A DNA stretch of 64,000 bases, from the NCBI GenBank assembly GCA_025210265.1, contig JAOASD010000007.1:62001-126000 (forward strand), written 5' to 3'. The translations under genes were made by a program, and so were the position numbers. The notes under the pieces were generated by a model that saw only the letters and a program-made list of their open reading frames with translations, was not told the origin of the DNA and ran no database searches. Source of the stretch: Pelagimonas sp. GTDB lineage: Bacteria; Pseudomonadota; Alphaproteobacteria; Rhodobacterales; Rhodobacteraceae. This document shows positions 33,925-45,219 of this stretch, in pieces; the stretch's first letter is position 1, and each line of letters starts with the position of its first letter.

Positions 33925-35025
33925 ATGAGCCTCAACAGTTTTGGACATCTTTTCCGCGTCACAACCTGGGGCGAAAGCCACGGGCCCGCGCTTGGGGCGA
34001 CTGTGGATGGTTGCCCTCCGGGGATCAAAGTGGACGAAGCCATGCTGCAGCATTGGCTGGATCTGCGCAAACCGGGACAGAACAAATACACCACCCAACG
34101 GCGCGAACCCGATGCGGTGCGCATCCTGTCCGGCGTGTTTGAAGGGCGCACCACGGGGACACCTGTACAGCTGATGATCGAAAACACTGATCAACGCTCC
34201 AAAGATTATGGGGACATTTCCGAAAAATTCCGTCCCGGCCATGCGGATATTACCTATTGGCAAAAATATGGGATTCGCGATTATCGTGGCGGCGGCCGGT
34301 CGTCGGCGCGCGAAACCGCCGCGCGAGTGGCGGCTGGCGGTCTGGCGCGGGCCGCCCTGTCACAACTGGCCCCCGAAATTTCGGTCACGGGTTACATGGT
34401 CCAGATGGGGCCGCATCACGCTGATCCCGCGCGCTATGATTTAAACGAAATCCCGAACAACCCGTTCTGGTGCCCCGATGCCACAGCCGCTGCGGATTGG
34501 GCGGACTATCTGGATGGGCTGCGCAAAAGCGGTGAAAGCGTCGGCGCGGTAATCGAGGTCGTCGCCCATAATGTTCCCGCCGGATTAGGGGCTCCGATTT
34601 ATGGCAAGCTGGATACAGATCTGGCCGCAGCCTGTATGTCAATCAACGCGGTAAAAGGCGTGGAAATTGGCGATGGCATGGCCGCTGCGGCACTGACCGG
34701 CACCGAAAACGCCGATGAAATCACCATGGGTGAAGATGGGCCGGTTTATCACTCAAACCACGCCGGCGGCATCCTGGGAGGGATTTCCACCGGTCAGGAT
34801 GTGGTTGTCCGGTTTGCGGTCAAACCGACCTCTTCGATCCTGACAACGCGCCGTACCATCACCAAATCTGGTGAAGACACAGAGATCATCACCAAAGGTC
34901 GGCACGATCCCTGTGTTGGCATTCGGGCAGTTCCGGTCGGCGAGGCCATGGTGGCCTGCACCCTTTTGGATCACCTCTTGCTGCACCGTGGTCAGATTGG
35001 CGACGCCGGCGGAAAAATCGGCTAA
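33925..35025 (+). CDS. aroC: Chorismate synthase
   Basis: Chorismate synthase (366 residues) converts 5-enolpyruvylshikimate 3-phosphate to chorismate with reduced FMN, the last common step of aromatic amino acid synthesis. Signatures are [18 protein letters not shown] at the N-terminus, [36 protein letters not shown], and the C-terminal [24 protein letters not shown] precedes the start. It stands alone, divergent from the thi operon and convergent with a chemoreceptor gene (7-nt gap). Confidence 0.97.
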   Translation: MSLNSFGHLFRVTTWGESHGPALGATVDGCPPGIKVDEAMLQHWLDLRKPGQNKYTTQRREPDAVRILSGVFEGRTTGTPVQLMIENTDQRSKDYGDISEKFRPGHADITYWQKYGIRDYRGGGRSSARETAARVAAGGLARAALSQLAPEISVTGYMVQMGPHHADPARYDLNEIPNNPFWCPDATAAADWADYLDGLRKSGESVGAVIEVVAHNVPAGLGAPIYGKLDTDLAAACMSINAVKGVEIGDGMAAAALTGTENADEITMGEDGPVYHSNHAGGILGGISTGQDVVVRFAVKPTSSILTTRRTITKSGEDTEIITKGRHDPCVGIRAVPVGEAMVACTLLDHLLLHRGQIGDAGGKIG

Positions 35026-35032
35026 TCCCGGC

Positions 35033-36997
35033 TCAAAACTCTTTCCAGATTTCCCCATTCGCCGCCTCGGCCACCACTGGATGCGCCGGGGCGCTGGGAG
35101 CGGCTGATTGCGTCGCATTATCCCAAGTCGCAAGCATATCCACCGCAACCGGAGAAGGTTCGATTTCAAGGTCGGGGCTGAACTGGCGAGATACGGGCGG
35201 CGCAGCCTGAGACTGTGTCGCGATCTGCATGGGGGATCCCTGTTTCTGCGCCGCGCCGACGCTGTCACCACTGGTAAAGCCCTTTAGCAGGCCGGCCAAA
35301 TTGCCTGCCTCGCTGCTCAGCTGGCGACTTGCCTCGCTGGTTTGACTGACCATGGCCGCATTCTGTTGTGTAACCTTGTCCAGCTCGCTGACACCCACAT
35401 TGATTTCCTGAACCGCACTGGACTGTTCCTTGGCTGAGGAGGCAATGGTGCCGACCATGTCGGAGACCTCATTCACGCTGGATACGATCTGCTCCAGTGT
35501 TGTTGCGGTTTCCTCGACCAGGGTTTCCCCATCCGCAACATGTTGTGAACTTTGTGCAACCAGCTCTTTGATTTCGCGTGCAGATTCAGAGGCCCTTTGC
35601 GCAAGGGAGCGCACTTCGGAGGCGACAACGGAAAAACCTTTGCCACTTTCGCCAGCACGGGCCGCTTCGACCCCGGCATTCAGCGCCAACAAATTTGTCT
35701 GGAACGCAATATCATCGATCACACCGATAATCGTGGTGATCTGATCCGACGATTTGGCAATAGCGCCCATCGCCTGGCGGGCGCGGTCCATCACTTCGCC
35801 CCCACGCTCTGCCCGACGACGGCCTTCGACCACCTTGTCATCCGCGCGCTGCGCTTGCTCTGAGGCGCTCTTCACGCTGCTGGACAGCTCTTCCAATGCA
35901 GCAGCGGATTGTTCCAGCGTGGCCGCCTGAACCTCGGCCCGGCGCGACATTTCGCTGGACATTCCAGACAGGTCGCGCGCGTTGCTTTCCACCGTATCCA
36001 CAGAATGATGCAGACTGTCGACAAGACCACTCAGCGTCTGCGCCAATATGTTGAAATCCGCGCCCAGACGTACGTAATTCTCGCCTAGATCGCGCCATTC
36101 CCCTTCGGAAACGCGCTGCCCCATCTGGCCATTTTTAAGGGCATTCATAGCCCGCCCCATGGTTTCAAAAAGCGCAACCCGGCGGTCATTCATCATCATT
36201 TCGCGCGCGGTTTCAGCCTCTGCTGCGGCAAGCATGGCGCCCAGTTTTTGCAGACTGCGACATATTTCACCGATCTCATCGCCGCGCTTTGTATCGGCGA
36301 CCTCGACCTCAAAGTTCTTTTGCGCGATTTGATTGATCGTGTCCGCAGCCCGCCGCACCGGCGCGGCCAGCACGCGCCCAAAGATAAAGGCCAACGCCCC
36401 GCCAATCGCCAGTGTTAGACCAATACCTGTCACGATGGTCAGCGTCACCTCGTCGATAATGACGAGCATTTCTTCTGTGACCTGTTCGGTTTCTTCCGCC
36501 AGCAGGTCCGCCTCGTGCTCCAGTTTCGCAAGATGGGATTGCAGCAATGGAATCACTTCGGAATTAAAGACACGCGCCCGTTCAAAGACCAGGTCTGTGC
36601 GGAACTCCGGGACACGCGCCAACAGCGCATTCACGTCTGTGCCAATCTTTTCCAGCAACGACAACAATTCGGGTTTGGCGGTGTCAGATGCATGTGTGTC
36701 GATCATCACCGGCCCGGCTTTTTCCACCGTTTTTGCAGCATTCAGAAGGGTTTGTTCAAACCGATCCAGCGCCGCCTCGTCGCCGCGATCCAGCAACAGC
36801 AGTTGTATCAGACCCGTATCCAGATCCCGGCGCAGCCTGATCACCACATGTTCCTGTGCGACAGCGTCCCCTTCATGCAAAACCGCCTGAGACATATGGC
36901 GATTTTCCCAGAACAGCACAGCTGACATAGCAGCAATCAAAACCAGAAATGCGCCGCCAAAAACAAACACCTGCATTCGTATTGAAATTTTCGACAT
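35033..36997 (-). CDS. Methyl-accepting chemotaxis protein with C-terminal CheR-type tether
   Basis: This 654-residue transmembrane chemoreceptor has TM1 at about residues 9-30, a periplasmic helical-bundle sensor to about 180 (no PAS or Cache motif seen), TM2 ([25 protein letters not shown]) and a HAMP domain. The cytoplasmic signalling domain has its hairpin tip in [44 protein letters not shown]. The chain ends IWKEF, which fits the xWxxF pentapeptide that tethers CheR/CheB. Two adjacent ATGs (36997, 37000) follow a G-run; the second is used. The ligand is unknown, and no other chemotaxis gene lies nearby. Confidence 0.92.
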   Translation of the reverse strand: MSKISIRMQVFVFGGAFLVLIAAMSAVLFWENRHMSQAVLHEGDAVAQEHVVIRLRRDLDTGLIQLLLLDRGDEAALDRFEQTLLNAAKTVEKAGPVMIDTHASDTAKPELLSLLEKIGTDVNALLARVPEFRTDLVFERARVFNSEVIPLLQSHLAKLEHEADLLAEETEQVTEEMLVIIDEVTLTIVTGIGLTLAIGGALAFIFGRVLAAPVRRAADTINQIAQKNFEVEVADTKRGDEIGEICRSLQKLGAMLAAAEAETAREMMMNDRRVALFETMGRAMNALKNGQMGQRVSEGEWRDLGENYVRLGADFNILAQTLSGLVDSLHHSVDTVESNARDLSGMSSEMSRRAEVQAATLEQSAAALEELSSSVKSASEQAQRADDKVVEGRRRAERGGEVMDRARQAMGAIAKSSDQITTIIGVIDDIAFQTNLLALNAGVEAARAGESGKGFSVVASEVRSLAQRASESAREIKELVAQSSQHVADGETLVEETATTLEQIVSSVNEVSDMVGTIASSAKEQSSAVQEINVGVSELDKVTQQNAAMVSQTSEASRQLSSEAGNLAGLLKGFTSGDSVGAAQKQGSPMQIATQSQAAPPVSRQFSPDLEIEPSPVAVDMLATWDNATQSAAPSAPAHPVVAEAANGEIWKEF

Positions 36998-37156
36998 CAT
37001 GCCCCCCGAATAGACAGCAAGCCCCGACATATGTGTCAGGCAAATAGACAAACTCGGTCATATAAAACGGGAGGAATGTAAAAAATGGCTTCACGGATAC
37101 AAAAAACCAGCCAGAAGTCGCGCTGATTTTAAATAAAGCCCAGGGGTAGCCCCAAA

Positions 37157-38035
37157 TTAGCGGCTCTGAGACAGTTTGGACATCTGCACACACAGAATGC
37201 CAAGCGCAATGATCACCACCCCCAGAAGATCCCAGATCCGCAAAGTTTCCCCCAGCAGAGCCGCCGCAATCGCAACGCCGAAAAAGGGGTTCAGAAAATG
37301 AAACGTGGCGGCGCGTACAGCGCCGATGCGGTTGACCAGAAAAAACCAGACCAAAGTCGCCGCAAGCCCTGGCACAAGGGTCGTATAGCCAAACGCGACA
37401 ATCAGGCTAAGCGACCAATCCAAATGGAAATTTCCAAATTCAACCACAGCTGCAAAAGGCCACAGAACCGCACTGCCGACCAGCATCTGCAGTCCGACAA
37501 CCATCAGGAAATTTCCCCCCGATGTTGCACCGCGCAGGGACAGGGTTGCCACGGTCAACGCCACCACGCCAATCACGCAAAGCAGTACGCCAAACCCGTC
37601 AAAGCCACCGCCAAAACGCGCCCCCATGATCAGCGCAACGCCCCCTACCCCGGCCGCAAGGCCCAGCACGCTGAGCGGCCGCAGGCCCTCGCCCATAAAC
37701 AGCCAGCCCGCCAGCGCCACCAAAAGAGGCATAGTCGACGCGATGATCGCAGCCAGAGAGGCCTCTACCGTCTGCATCGCAACGAAATTCAGGCCCAGAT
37801 ACAACGCGTTCTGACAAATCCCGAACAGAATGGTGGCCCGCCATTGCGGTGCGGTCAGGCGCCAGCTTTGCCCTAGCAACCGGGCGACCCCCACGGCCAG
37901 AAGCCCGGATAAAAGAAACCGAAACGCCAATGCGCTGACCGGTGGGGCCGAGGCCACAATAATCCGCGCCGAGGTAAAAGCAGACGACCACATGACGGCA
38001 AAGGCCAGACCCATGGCAAGAGAACGCATATCCAT
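37157..38035 (-). CDS. DMT-superfamily transporter (EamA domain)
   Basis: This 292-residue membrane protein has about ten hydrophobic segments in two EamA repeats (residues about 5-135 and 150-285). Typical features are the SSAFTSARIIV start of the first repeat, FRFLLSG, the GVGGVALIMG helix and the closing FLNPFFGVAIAAALLGETLRIWDLLGVVIIALGIL. It is probably an exporter of a metabolite or amino acid; the substrate is unknown. It stands alone between the chemoreceptor and the terminator of ccrM. Confidence 0.88.
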   Translation of the reverse strand: MDMRSLAMGLAFAVMWSSAFTSARIIVASAPPVSALAFRFLLSGLLAVGVARLLGQSWRLTAPQWRATILFGICQNALYLGLNFVAMQTVEASLAAIIASTMPLLVALAGWLFMGEGLRPLSVLGLAAGVGGVALIMGARFGGGFDGFGVLLCVIGVVALTVATLSLRGATSGGNFLMVVGLQMLVGSAVLWPFAAVVEFGNFHLDWSLSLIVAFGYTTLVPGLAATLVWFFLVNRIGAVRAATFHFLNPFFGVAIAAALLGETLRIWDLLGVVIIALGILCVQMSKLSQSR

Positions 38036-38104
38036 ACCAGAACCCTAGCCTTCGAATTTCATCGGCAAAAGAGGGTTTCAAACCGCAAGTGTCACAAACG
38101 AAAA

Positions 38105-38130
38105 AGCCCCGCCTGACGCGCAGGCGGGGG
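38105..38130 (-). terminator. Terminator downstream of ccrM
   Basis: CCCCGCCTG and CAGGCGGGG form a perfect 9-bp stem around a 5-nt loop. On the minus strand it is followed by CTTTTTCG, so it ends ccrM transcription about 60 nt after the stop codon. Confidence 0.82.
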
Positions 38131-38190
38131 AGTTGATGCCTTGGATGACACTCTCAAGGCACCGGCGGTGTAACCCGTTGTATTTCTTGA

Positions 38191-39396
<1,206 letters not shown>

Positions 39397-39411
39397 TCAG
39401 CGTGTTACGTT

Positions 39412-40017
39412 TTACTCTTGCCACAACATATCGCGTACCGGCTTGAACGAACGTCTATGGTGTGGGGTTACCCCAAGATTTCGAAGCGCCGATTTGTGGC
39501 TTTTGGTCGGGTAACCGGCATTTGTGTCCCACCCATAATCCGGGAACTGTTGCGCGATCTCTTTCATGACATGATCTCGCCATGTTTTCGCCACAATTGA
39601 GGCCGCCGCGATGGAGGCACAGCGGGCATCGCCCTTGACCAGCGGCGTGGCCGGACAGGGCAACCCTTTGGGGATGCGATTACCATCCACCAGCACGTGA
39701 TCCGGGCGAATCGGCAGGGCTTCAACCGCGCGGCACATGGCCAGCAGGCTGGCCTGCAGGATATTGATCTGGTCGATTTCCTCGACGGATGCCTGACCGA
39801 TGCCCACCAGACAGCTTTGCCGGATGATGGGGGCCAGAAAGCCCCGTTTCTTTGCGCTCAGACGCTTTGAATCGGCCAGCCCCTCGGGCACCGATTCGGG
39901 CAACATTATGACCGCCGCCGCCACGACAGGACCGGCCAGTGGCCCACGCCCGACCTCGTCCACGCCTGCGACCTGCAGGCCCTGCTCCCAAAAGGGGGAT
40001 TCGAATTCTAGCTGCAT
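39412..40017 (-). CDS. rnhB: Ribonuclease HII
   Basis: RNase HII removes ribonucleotides from DNA and RNA primers. The 201-residue protein shows the catalytic acidic residues in VAGVDEVGRGPLAGPVVAAAV (Asp-Glu), VDGNRIPKG (Asp) and KGDARCASIAAASIVAKTWRD. The start is placed at 40017 (MQLEFESPFWEQGLQ), three bases after GGAG; ATG at 40026 is possible. It follows ccrM upstream on the same strand by about 105 nt and is probably transcribed with the GGDEF-like gene region behind it. Confidence 0.93.
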   Translation of the reverse strand: MQLEFESPFWEQGLQVAGVDEVGRGPLAGPVVAAAVIMLPESVPEGLADSKRLSAKKRGFLAPIIRQSCLVGIGQASVEEIDQINILQASLLAMCRAVEALPIRPDHVLVDGNRIPKGLPCPATPLVKGDARCASIAAASIVAKTWRDHVMKEIAQQFPDYGWDTNAGYPTKSHKSALRNLGVTPHHRRSFKPVRDMLWQE

Positions 40018-40086
40018 CGGCTCCATCGGCGTGTTGAAGCAGGTCACCCCTCGCAAGACAAGCCCGCAGAGCCGCGTCAGCTGGCG

Positions 40087-40929
40087 TCAAGAGAGATGCG
40101 CGATCTCGACATAGTTCCCCCGCGCCTGCGCCTGCTCTTGCGCGCCCTCAGCGCGCCCATGCACCACGTCGATCGGCTCCCCCTTGCCACGCACAGCCAG
40201 GCCAACCGAACAGGTCACACCAGGGGGATCCATCTCTGTCTTGAGCTGCACCTGTTCACAGATCCGTTCCGCAACATGGCGCGACACGATTCGCCCCGCG
40301 CCCTTTAGCCAGACAGCAAATATGTCATCCCCCAGCCGTCCAACGATGTCGTCCTTGCGCACGGCCCCGCGAATCACACGGCCAGAACGCGCCACCAGCC
40401 CATCTGCGACCACATCGCCATATCGCTCCCGAATCGCAGGCAGATCATCCAGCGTCACCCGCAACAAGGTGCCAACACCGGCCCGCATCAGCGCCGCTTC
40501 GAACCCGGCTCCATCCAGCAGGCCCGTCAGGGCGTCGGTCCGTTCCTGCATCACACGGGGGTCCAGCCGCGCGCCGATGCTGACCGCGACCTCGTTCGAG
40601 GACGACATCATCAATCCCAGACCATCGCGGTGATCAGACGGCATCGGGGTAAAGACACGCCGTTTCTGCATGGTCTGCATCACGTCGCCCATCGTGCCCA
40701 CGGGCTCTGCCAGCGCGATCATGCCCGGAATCAGAAAGCTGAGCCCAATGGCAGAGGCAGTGACATACAGAATAAATTCCCGCGTGCGCAGGCCATTCAG
40801 CCCCATTTCGACCAGCACGAATGACATGACGGCCAAAGGGGGCAACAGCACCCCGACCACCGCCACCAGCACCAGCTTGGCCGCATAAGATGTTGGAAAG
40901 ACTTTGTCCAAAGCCCGGTAGAGCCACAT
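40087..40929 (-). CDS. Membrane protein with degenerate GGDEF domain
   Basis: The 280-residue protein has two N-terminal membrane helices (AAKLVLVAVVGVLLPPLAVMSFVLVEMGL and FILYVTASAIGLSFLIPGMIALA) and a cytoplasmic GGDEF-fold domain (from RTDALTGLLDGAGFEAAL). The active-site motif reads GDDIF instead of GGDEF: the second Gly and the catalytic Glu are lost. It is therefore unlikely to make cyclic di-GMP; a GTP- or c-di-GMP-sensing or scaffold role is possible. No EAL domain follows. It lies 30 nt before rnhB's first possible start and may be in the same transcript. Confidence 0.75.
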   Translation of the reverse strand: MWLYRALDKVFPTSYAAKLVLVAVVGVLLPPLAVMSFVLVEMGLNGLRTREFILYVTASAIGLSFLIPGMIALAEPVGTMGDVMQTMQKRRVFTPMPSDHRDGLGLMMSSSNEVAVSIGARLDPRVMQERTDALTGLLDGAGFEAALMRAGVGTLLRVTLDDLPAIRERYGDVVADGLVARSGRVIRGAVRKDDIVGRLGDDIFAVWLKGAGRIVSRHVAERICEQVQLKTEMDPPGVTCSVGLAVRGKGEPIDVVHGRAEGAQEQAQARGNYVEIAHLS

Positions 40930-41197
40930 AACCGCACCTATTCCCGCAAAAACCCCTGTGATGTCGGATAAAATGTGCCGTGGGGATTAATGTTTGGTGA
41001 AAACTCATGTTTTCTTAGGGAAGGATTTTAGGCGTTTCATGTACAATTCAAAGGAGCCGCAGCAGCCCTCGGACCCGCCCATCGCAGCAGCCCCCAACAC
41101 AGCCCCGAAACAGAACAAAGGCGCCCAAAAGGACGCCTTTGCCAAAAGTCTGAGCAATACAGGGCAGCACGAGCCGCCCTGCTTTGGCTCGGCCTGA
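40930..41197. other. Intergenic region between the GGDEF-like gene and groL
   Basis: In this 268-nt region the GGDEF-like gene starts on one side and groL ends on the other, both on the minus strand. It holds the groL terminator (41116-41141) and the promoter of the GGDEF-like gene (40930-41040, AT-richer). A 67-codon plus-strand frame crosses it, but it runs through the terminator hairpin and has no family resemblance. Confidence 0.5.
41116..41141 (-). terminator. Terminator after groSL
   Basis: CAAAGGCG (41116-41123) pairs with CGCCTTTG (41134-41141). On the minus strand the stem runs into TTTGTTCTG, a weak U-tract. It lies 57 nt after the groL stop. Confidence 0.6.
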
Positions 41198-42859
<1,662 letters not shown>

Positions 42860-42899
42860 TCAGGTTGTGCGTAGGGTCGGGCCAAAGCCCGCCAGATCC

Positions 42900-43187
42900 T
42901 CAGGCGATGATGCCCAGGATGTCGCTTTCTTTCATGATCAGCAGCTCTTCGCCGTCCACGGTCACTTCGGTACCGGACCACTTGCCGAACAGGATCTTGT
43001 CGCCTTCTTTGACGTCCAGTGCGATGCGGTCACCGTCATCGTCACGTGCGCCTGCGCCACAGGCCACAACCAGACCTTCGGCCGGCTTTTCCTTGGCGCT
43101 GTCGGGGATGATCAGACCGCCGGCGGTCTTTTCGTCGCTTTCCACGCGGCGAACCAGCACGCGGTCATGAAGCGGAGTGAATGCCAT
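42900..43187 (-). CDS. groS: 10-kDa co-chaperonin GroES
   Basis: GroES has 95 residues: N-terminal [33 protein letters not shown] with the mobile loop ([10 protein letters not shown]) that binds GroEL, the roof hairpin and C-terminal [27 protein letters not shown]. The start at 43187 follows AAGGAG by 8 nt. It is transcribed first in the groSL operon, with CIRCE about 55 nt upstream. Confidence 0.97.
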   Translation of the reverse strand: MAFTPLHDRVLVRRVESDEKTAGGLIIPDSAKEKPAEGLVVACGAGARDDDGDRIALDVKEGDKILFGKWSGTEVTVDGEELLIMKESDILGIIA

Positions 43188-43239
43188 CTTCGAGTCTCCT
43201 TGGCTCAAAGTTAATTCCTGAAGCCCCGATCTGGGGCCG

Positions 43240-43302
43240 TTAGCACTCATCGGTTTCGAGTGCTAACGGCGAATAGCTAGGCAGAGCCAAAACCCGAGTC
43301 AA
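43240..43302 (-). promoter_or_regulatory. groESL promoter and CIRCE (HrcA) operator
   Basis: CIRCE: TTAGCACTC (43240-43248), a 9-nt spacer and GAGTGCTAA (43258-43266), both halves perfect. Just upstream on the minus strand is a near-consensus sigma-70 promoter, TTGACT (43297-43302), 17 nt, TAGCTA (43274-43279), which places the start of transcription at the edge of CIRCE. HrcA repression of groESL relieved on heat shock is the known mechanism. Confidence 0.92.
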
Positions 43303-43349
43303 CCGCGAATGCCCAAAAAAATGTCGCGAACCGTGCCACAGGCGGGGGC

Positions 43350-43399
43350 AAAATCTGCGGCGCAGATTTTCCAGCGCAGGGGGAAAGGGCAGCGCCCCC
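43350..43399. repeat. Inverted-repeat cluster between groES and the DUF2161 gene
   Basis: AAAATCTGC (43350-43358) pairs perfectly with GCAGATTTT (43362-43370) across GGC. A second GC stem follows (GGGGG at 43379-43383 with CCCCC at 43395-43399, with GGGC/GCCC nested inside). It lies 3' of the DUF2161 gene and 5' of the groESL promoter, so it may terminate the former and insulate the latter. Confidence 0.65.
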
Positions 43400-43422
43400 A
43401 AAGATGCCGCAGCGCAGCAAGA

Positions 43423-44097
43423 TCACTCAAGGCTATGCGCCCAGTCCTTCAACCCCTGCCGCCCTGCCGCGCTGATCGCATAAACGCCGGTTTCAACCTT
43501 TTCGAACCAACCGTAATAATTGTTGCGCATCAGGGTGGTCGCCTTGGCCACCCCGGTCGCCTTGGCGACGATCGACCCTTTTTCCGGCCCGGTATTCACC
43601 AGATAGGCCGCGCAGGCCAGCGCATCCTGCCGATAGGCCGTGACGATCCCGTGCCGTGTCGCGCCGCCCTCGTTCGGATCGCCCCGCAGCCGGTCAAAAG
43701 CCTGCAGCATGGCCTCGGTCTTTTGCTTGTTGCGGCGCGGCGTGTAGGGGCCGGGTGCGCACTGCAGTTCGACCCGGCCATCCTCCAGCACTGTCAAAAA
43801 CCCCAGCCCAAGCCGCCGGCACATCACCATGTTTTCACGCAAAGTGCGACGGGCCTTGCGCCCTTTTGGTTTGGGCACGGCCACGTAAACCTGATCGGTC
43901 AGGCGCAGCCGGGTGATCGCCTGATGATACAGCGACAGGCTCAACCGCAGCTTCAGCTCGACCACCAGCAGGTCTTCGCCACGACGCCCGACCAGATCCG
44001 CCGCGCCGACCTCGCCCTTGACCTCATAGCCCCTGGCCTCGAAAAAGGCCTTGAGCGGCGCATATAATTCCACTTCCCGCTGCATTTTCCCTGCCAT
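43423..44097 (-). CDS. DUF2161 family protein, PD-(D/E)XK nuclease fold
   Basis: This 224-residue protein has an N-terminal restriction-endonuclease-like core: REVELYAPLKAFFEARGYEVKGEVGAADLVGRRGEDLLVVELKLRLS, with the Asp and the ExK (ELK) of the PD-(D/E)XK motif. A C-terminal winged-helix-like part (ATGVAKATTLMRNNYYGWFEKVETGVYAISAAGRQGL) follows. The cellular role is unknown. The start at 44097 (MAGKMQREVELY) is chosen because earlier codons would run into the divergent TraB/GumN gene. It is not next to any methyltransferase or restriction partner. Confidence 0.8.
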   Translation of the reverse strand: MAGKMQREVELYAPLKAFFEARGYEVKGEVGAADLVGRRGEDLLVVELKLRLSLSLYHQAITRLRLTDQVYVAVPKPKGRKARRTLRENMVMCRRLGLGFLTVLEDGRVELQCAPGPYTPRRNKQKTEAMLQAFDRLRGDPNEGGATRHGIVTAYRQDALACAAYLVNTGPEKGSIVAKATGVAKATTLMRNNYYGWFEKVETGVYAISAAGRQGLKDWAHSLE

Positions 44098-44140
44098 GGC
44101 TGATCGCCACACCATGCCCAAACCATTGAGAAAGGCCAAG

Positions 44141-45148
44141 ATGATCCGCCTGTTTTCCGCCCTTGCCGGCGCTGTTTGTTTCACCCTGTTCCTGACGCCC
44201 GCCGCCCAGGCGGCCTGCAATGGCACGGATCTGCGCCCGGATATGAGCACCGCGCAGATCGACTATCTGAACCAGCTGAAAGAGGGCCGCGCCTACCCCA
44301 CCGGCAATCACTGGCTGGCGGAAAAGGAGGGCGAGGCGCTGCATCTGATCGGCACCTTGCATATCGACGCCCCTGGCATTGGCCCCGCCACCGACCGCCT
44401 GCGCCCTGTCGTCGAATCCGCCAGCACCGTGTTGCTGGAAATGACCGCCAGGGAAAAGGCAGACGTGCAGGCGCATCTGGCCTCCAACCCCGCGCTTCTG
44501 GTGCTGCAGGACACATCGCTGCCCGACGTGATGGGCGAAGAGGCCTGGACCACCCTGAGCGCGGCACTGCGCGCGCGGGGCATCCCGCCTTTTATGGCCG
44601 CAAAATTTCAGCCCTGGTACCTGTCGACCTTGCTGGGCATCCCCAGCTGCTTTGACCTGCAGGGGCTGGCCGCCAGCAAAGGTGTCGATGCAAGGATCGA
44701 AGCCATGGCCAATCAGGCAGGCATTCCCACCGGCGCGCTGGAACCGTTTGATGCCGCCATCGGACTGTTTGCGGATATGCCGCTGGCACAGCAGATCGAC
44801 ATGCTCCAGGTCGCCATGACACCCGAAGAACTGCAAGAAGATCTGTTCGCCACCCTGCTGGCCGCCTATCTGTCAGAGGATCACGTCGAAAGCTGGCTGG
44901 TCGGGCTGCCCCTGACGGAACATATCGGTGATATGGGCCGCGCAGAGGCCGAAGCCCTGTTCGCGGACTTCGAAAACCGCCTGCTGGTCAAACGCAACAA
45001 GGACTGGATCCCGGTTCTGGAACAAACCCTGGCCGACACGGATGGTCCCGTGGTCGCGGCCTTTGGTGCTGCGCATCTGGGCGGGGAGTTCGGCGTGCTG
45101 AACCTGCTGGCGGAGCAGGGCTATACCCTCACCCGCCAGCCTTTCTAA
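44141..45148 (+). CDS. TraB/GumN family protein
   Basis: This 335-residue exported protein has a signal peptide (RLFSALAGAVCFTLFLTPAAQA, cleaved before ACNGTD). TraB/GumN hallmarks are HLIGTLHIDAPGIGPATDRL near residue 70 (first GxxH) and the C-terminal GPVVAAFGAAHLGGEFGVLNLLAEQGYTL. The fold is related to metalloproteases of the Tiki type, so a periplasmic or outer-membrane hydrolase is possible. The start at 44141 is set by the signal peptide. It is divergent from the DUF2161 gene, 43 nt apart. Confidence 0.85.
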   Translation: MIRLFSALAGAVCFTLFLTPAAQAACNGTDLRPDMSTAQIDYLNQLKEGRAYPTGNHWLAEKEGEALHLIGTLHIDAPGIGPATDRLRPVVESASTVLLEMTAREKADVQAHLASNPALLVLQDTSLPDVMGEEAWTTLSAALRARGIPPFMAAKFQPWYLSTLLGIPSCFDLQGLAASKGVDARIEAMANQAGIPTGALEPFDAAIGLFADMPLAQQIDMLQVAMTPEELQEDLFATLLAAYLSEDHVESWLVGLPLTEHIGDMGRAEAEALFADFENRLLVKRNKDWIPVLEQTLADTDGPVVAAFGAAHLGGEFGVLNLLAEQGYTLTRQPF

Positions 45149-45158
45149 ACCGACAGCG

Positions 45159-45212
45159 GTGGGTCACAGACCCATCCTACCCACATGCCGTAGGGTGGGT
45201 TTTTAACCCACC
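45159..45212. repeat. REP-like palindromes between convergent genes
   Basis: TGGGT (45160-45164) pairs with ACCCA (45170-45174). Then GGTGGGT (45194-45200) pairs with ACCCACC (45206-45212) across TTTTA. The GTAGGGTGGGT core resembles a palindromic sequence scattered through many proteobacterial genomes. Here it lies between the converging TraB/GumN and M3 peptidase genes and probably ends both transcripts. Confidence 0.65.
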
Positions 45213-45219
45213 AACCGGA

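Noticed and set aside
40994..41197. 67-codon plus-strand frame between the GGDEF-like gene and groL
   Set aside because: It runs through the groL terminator hairpin, has low-complexity composition (Pro/Ala/Lys/Gln) and no family similarity.
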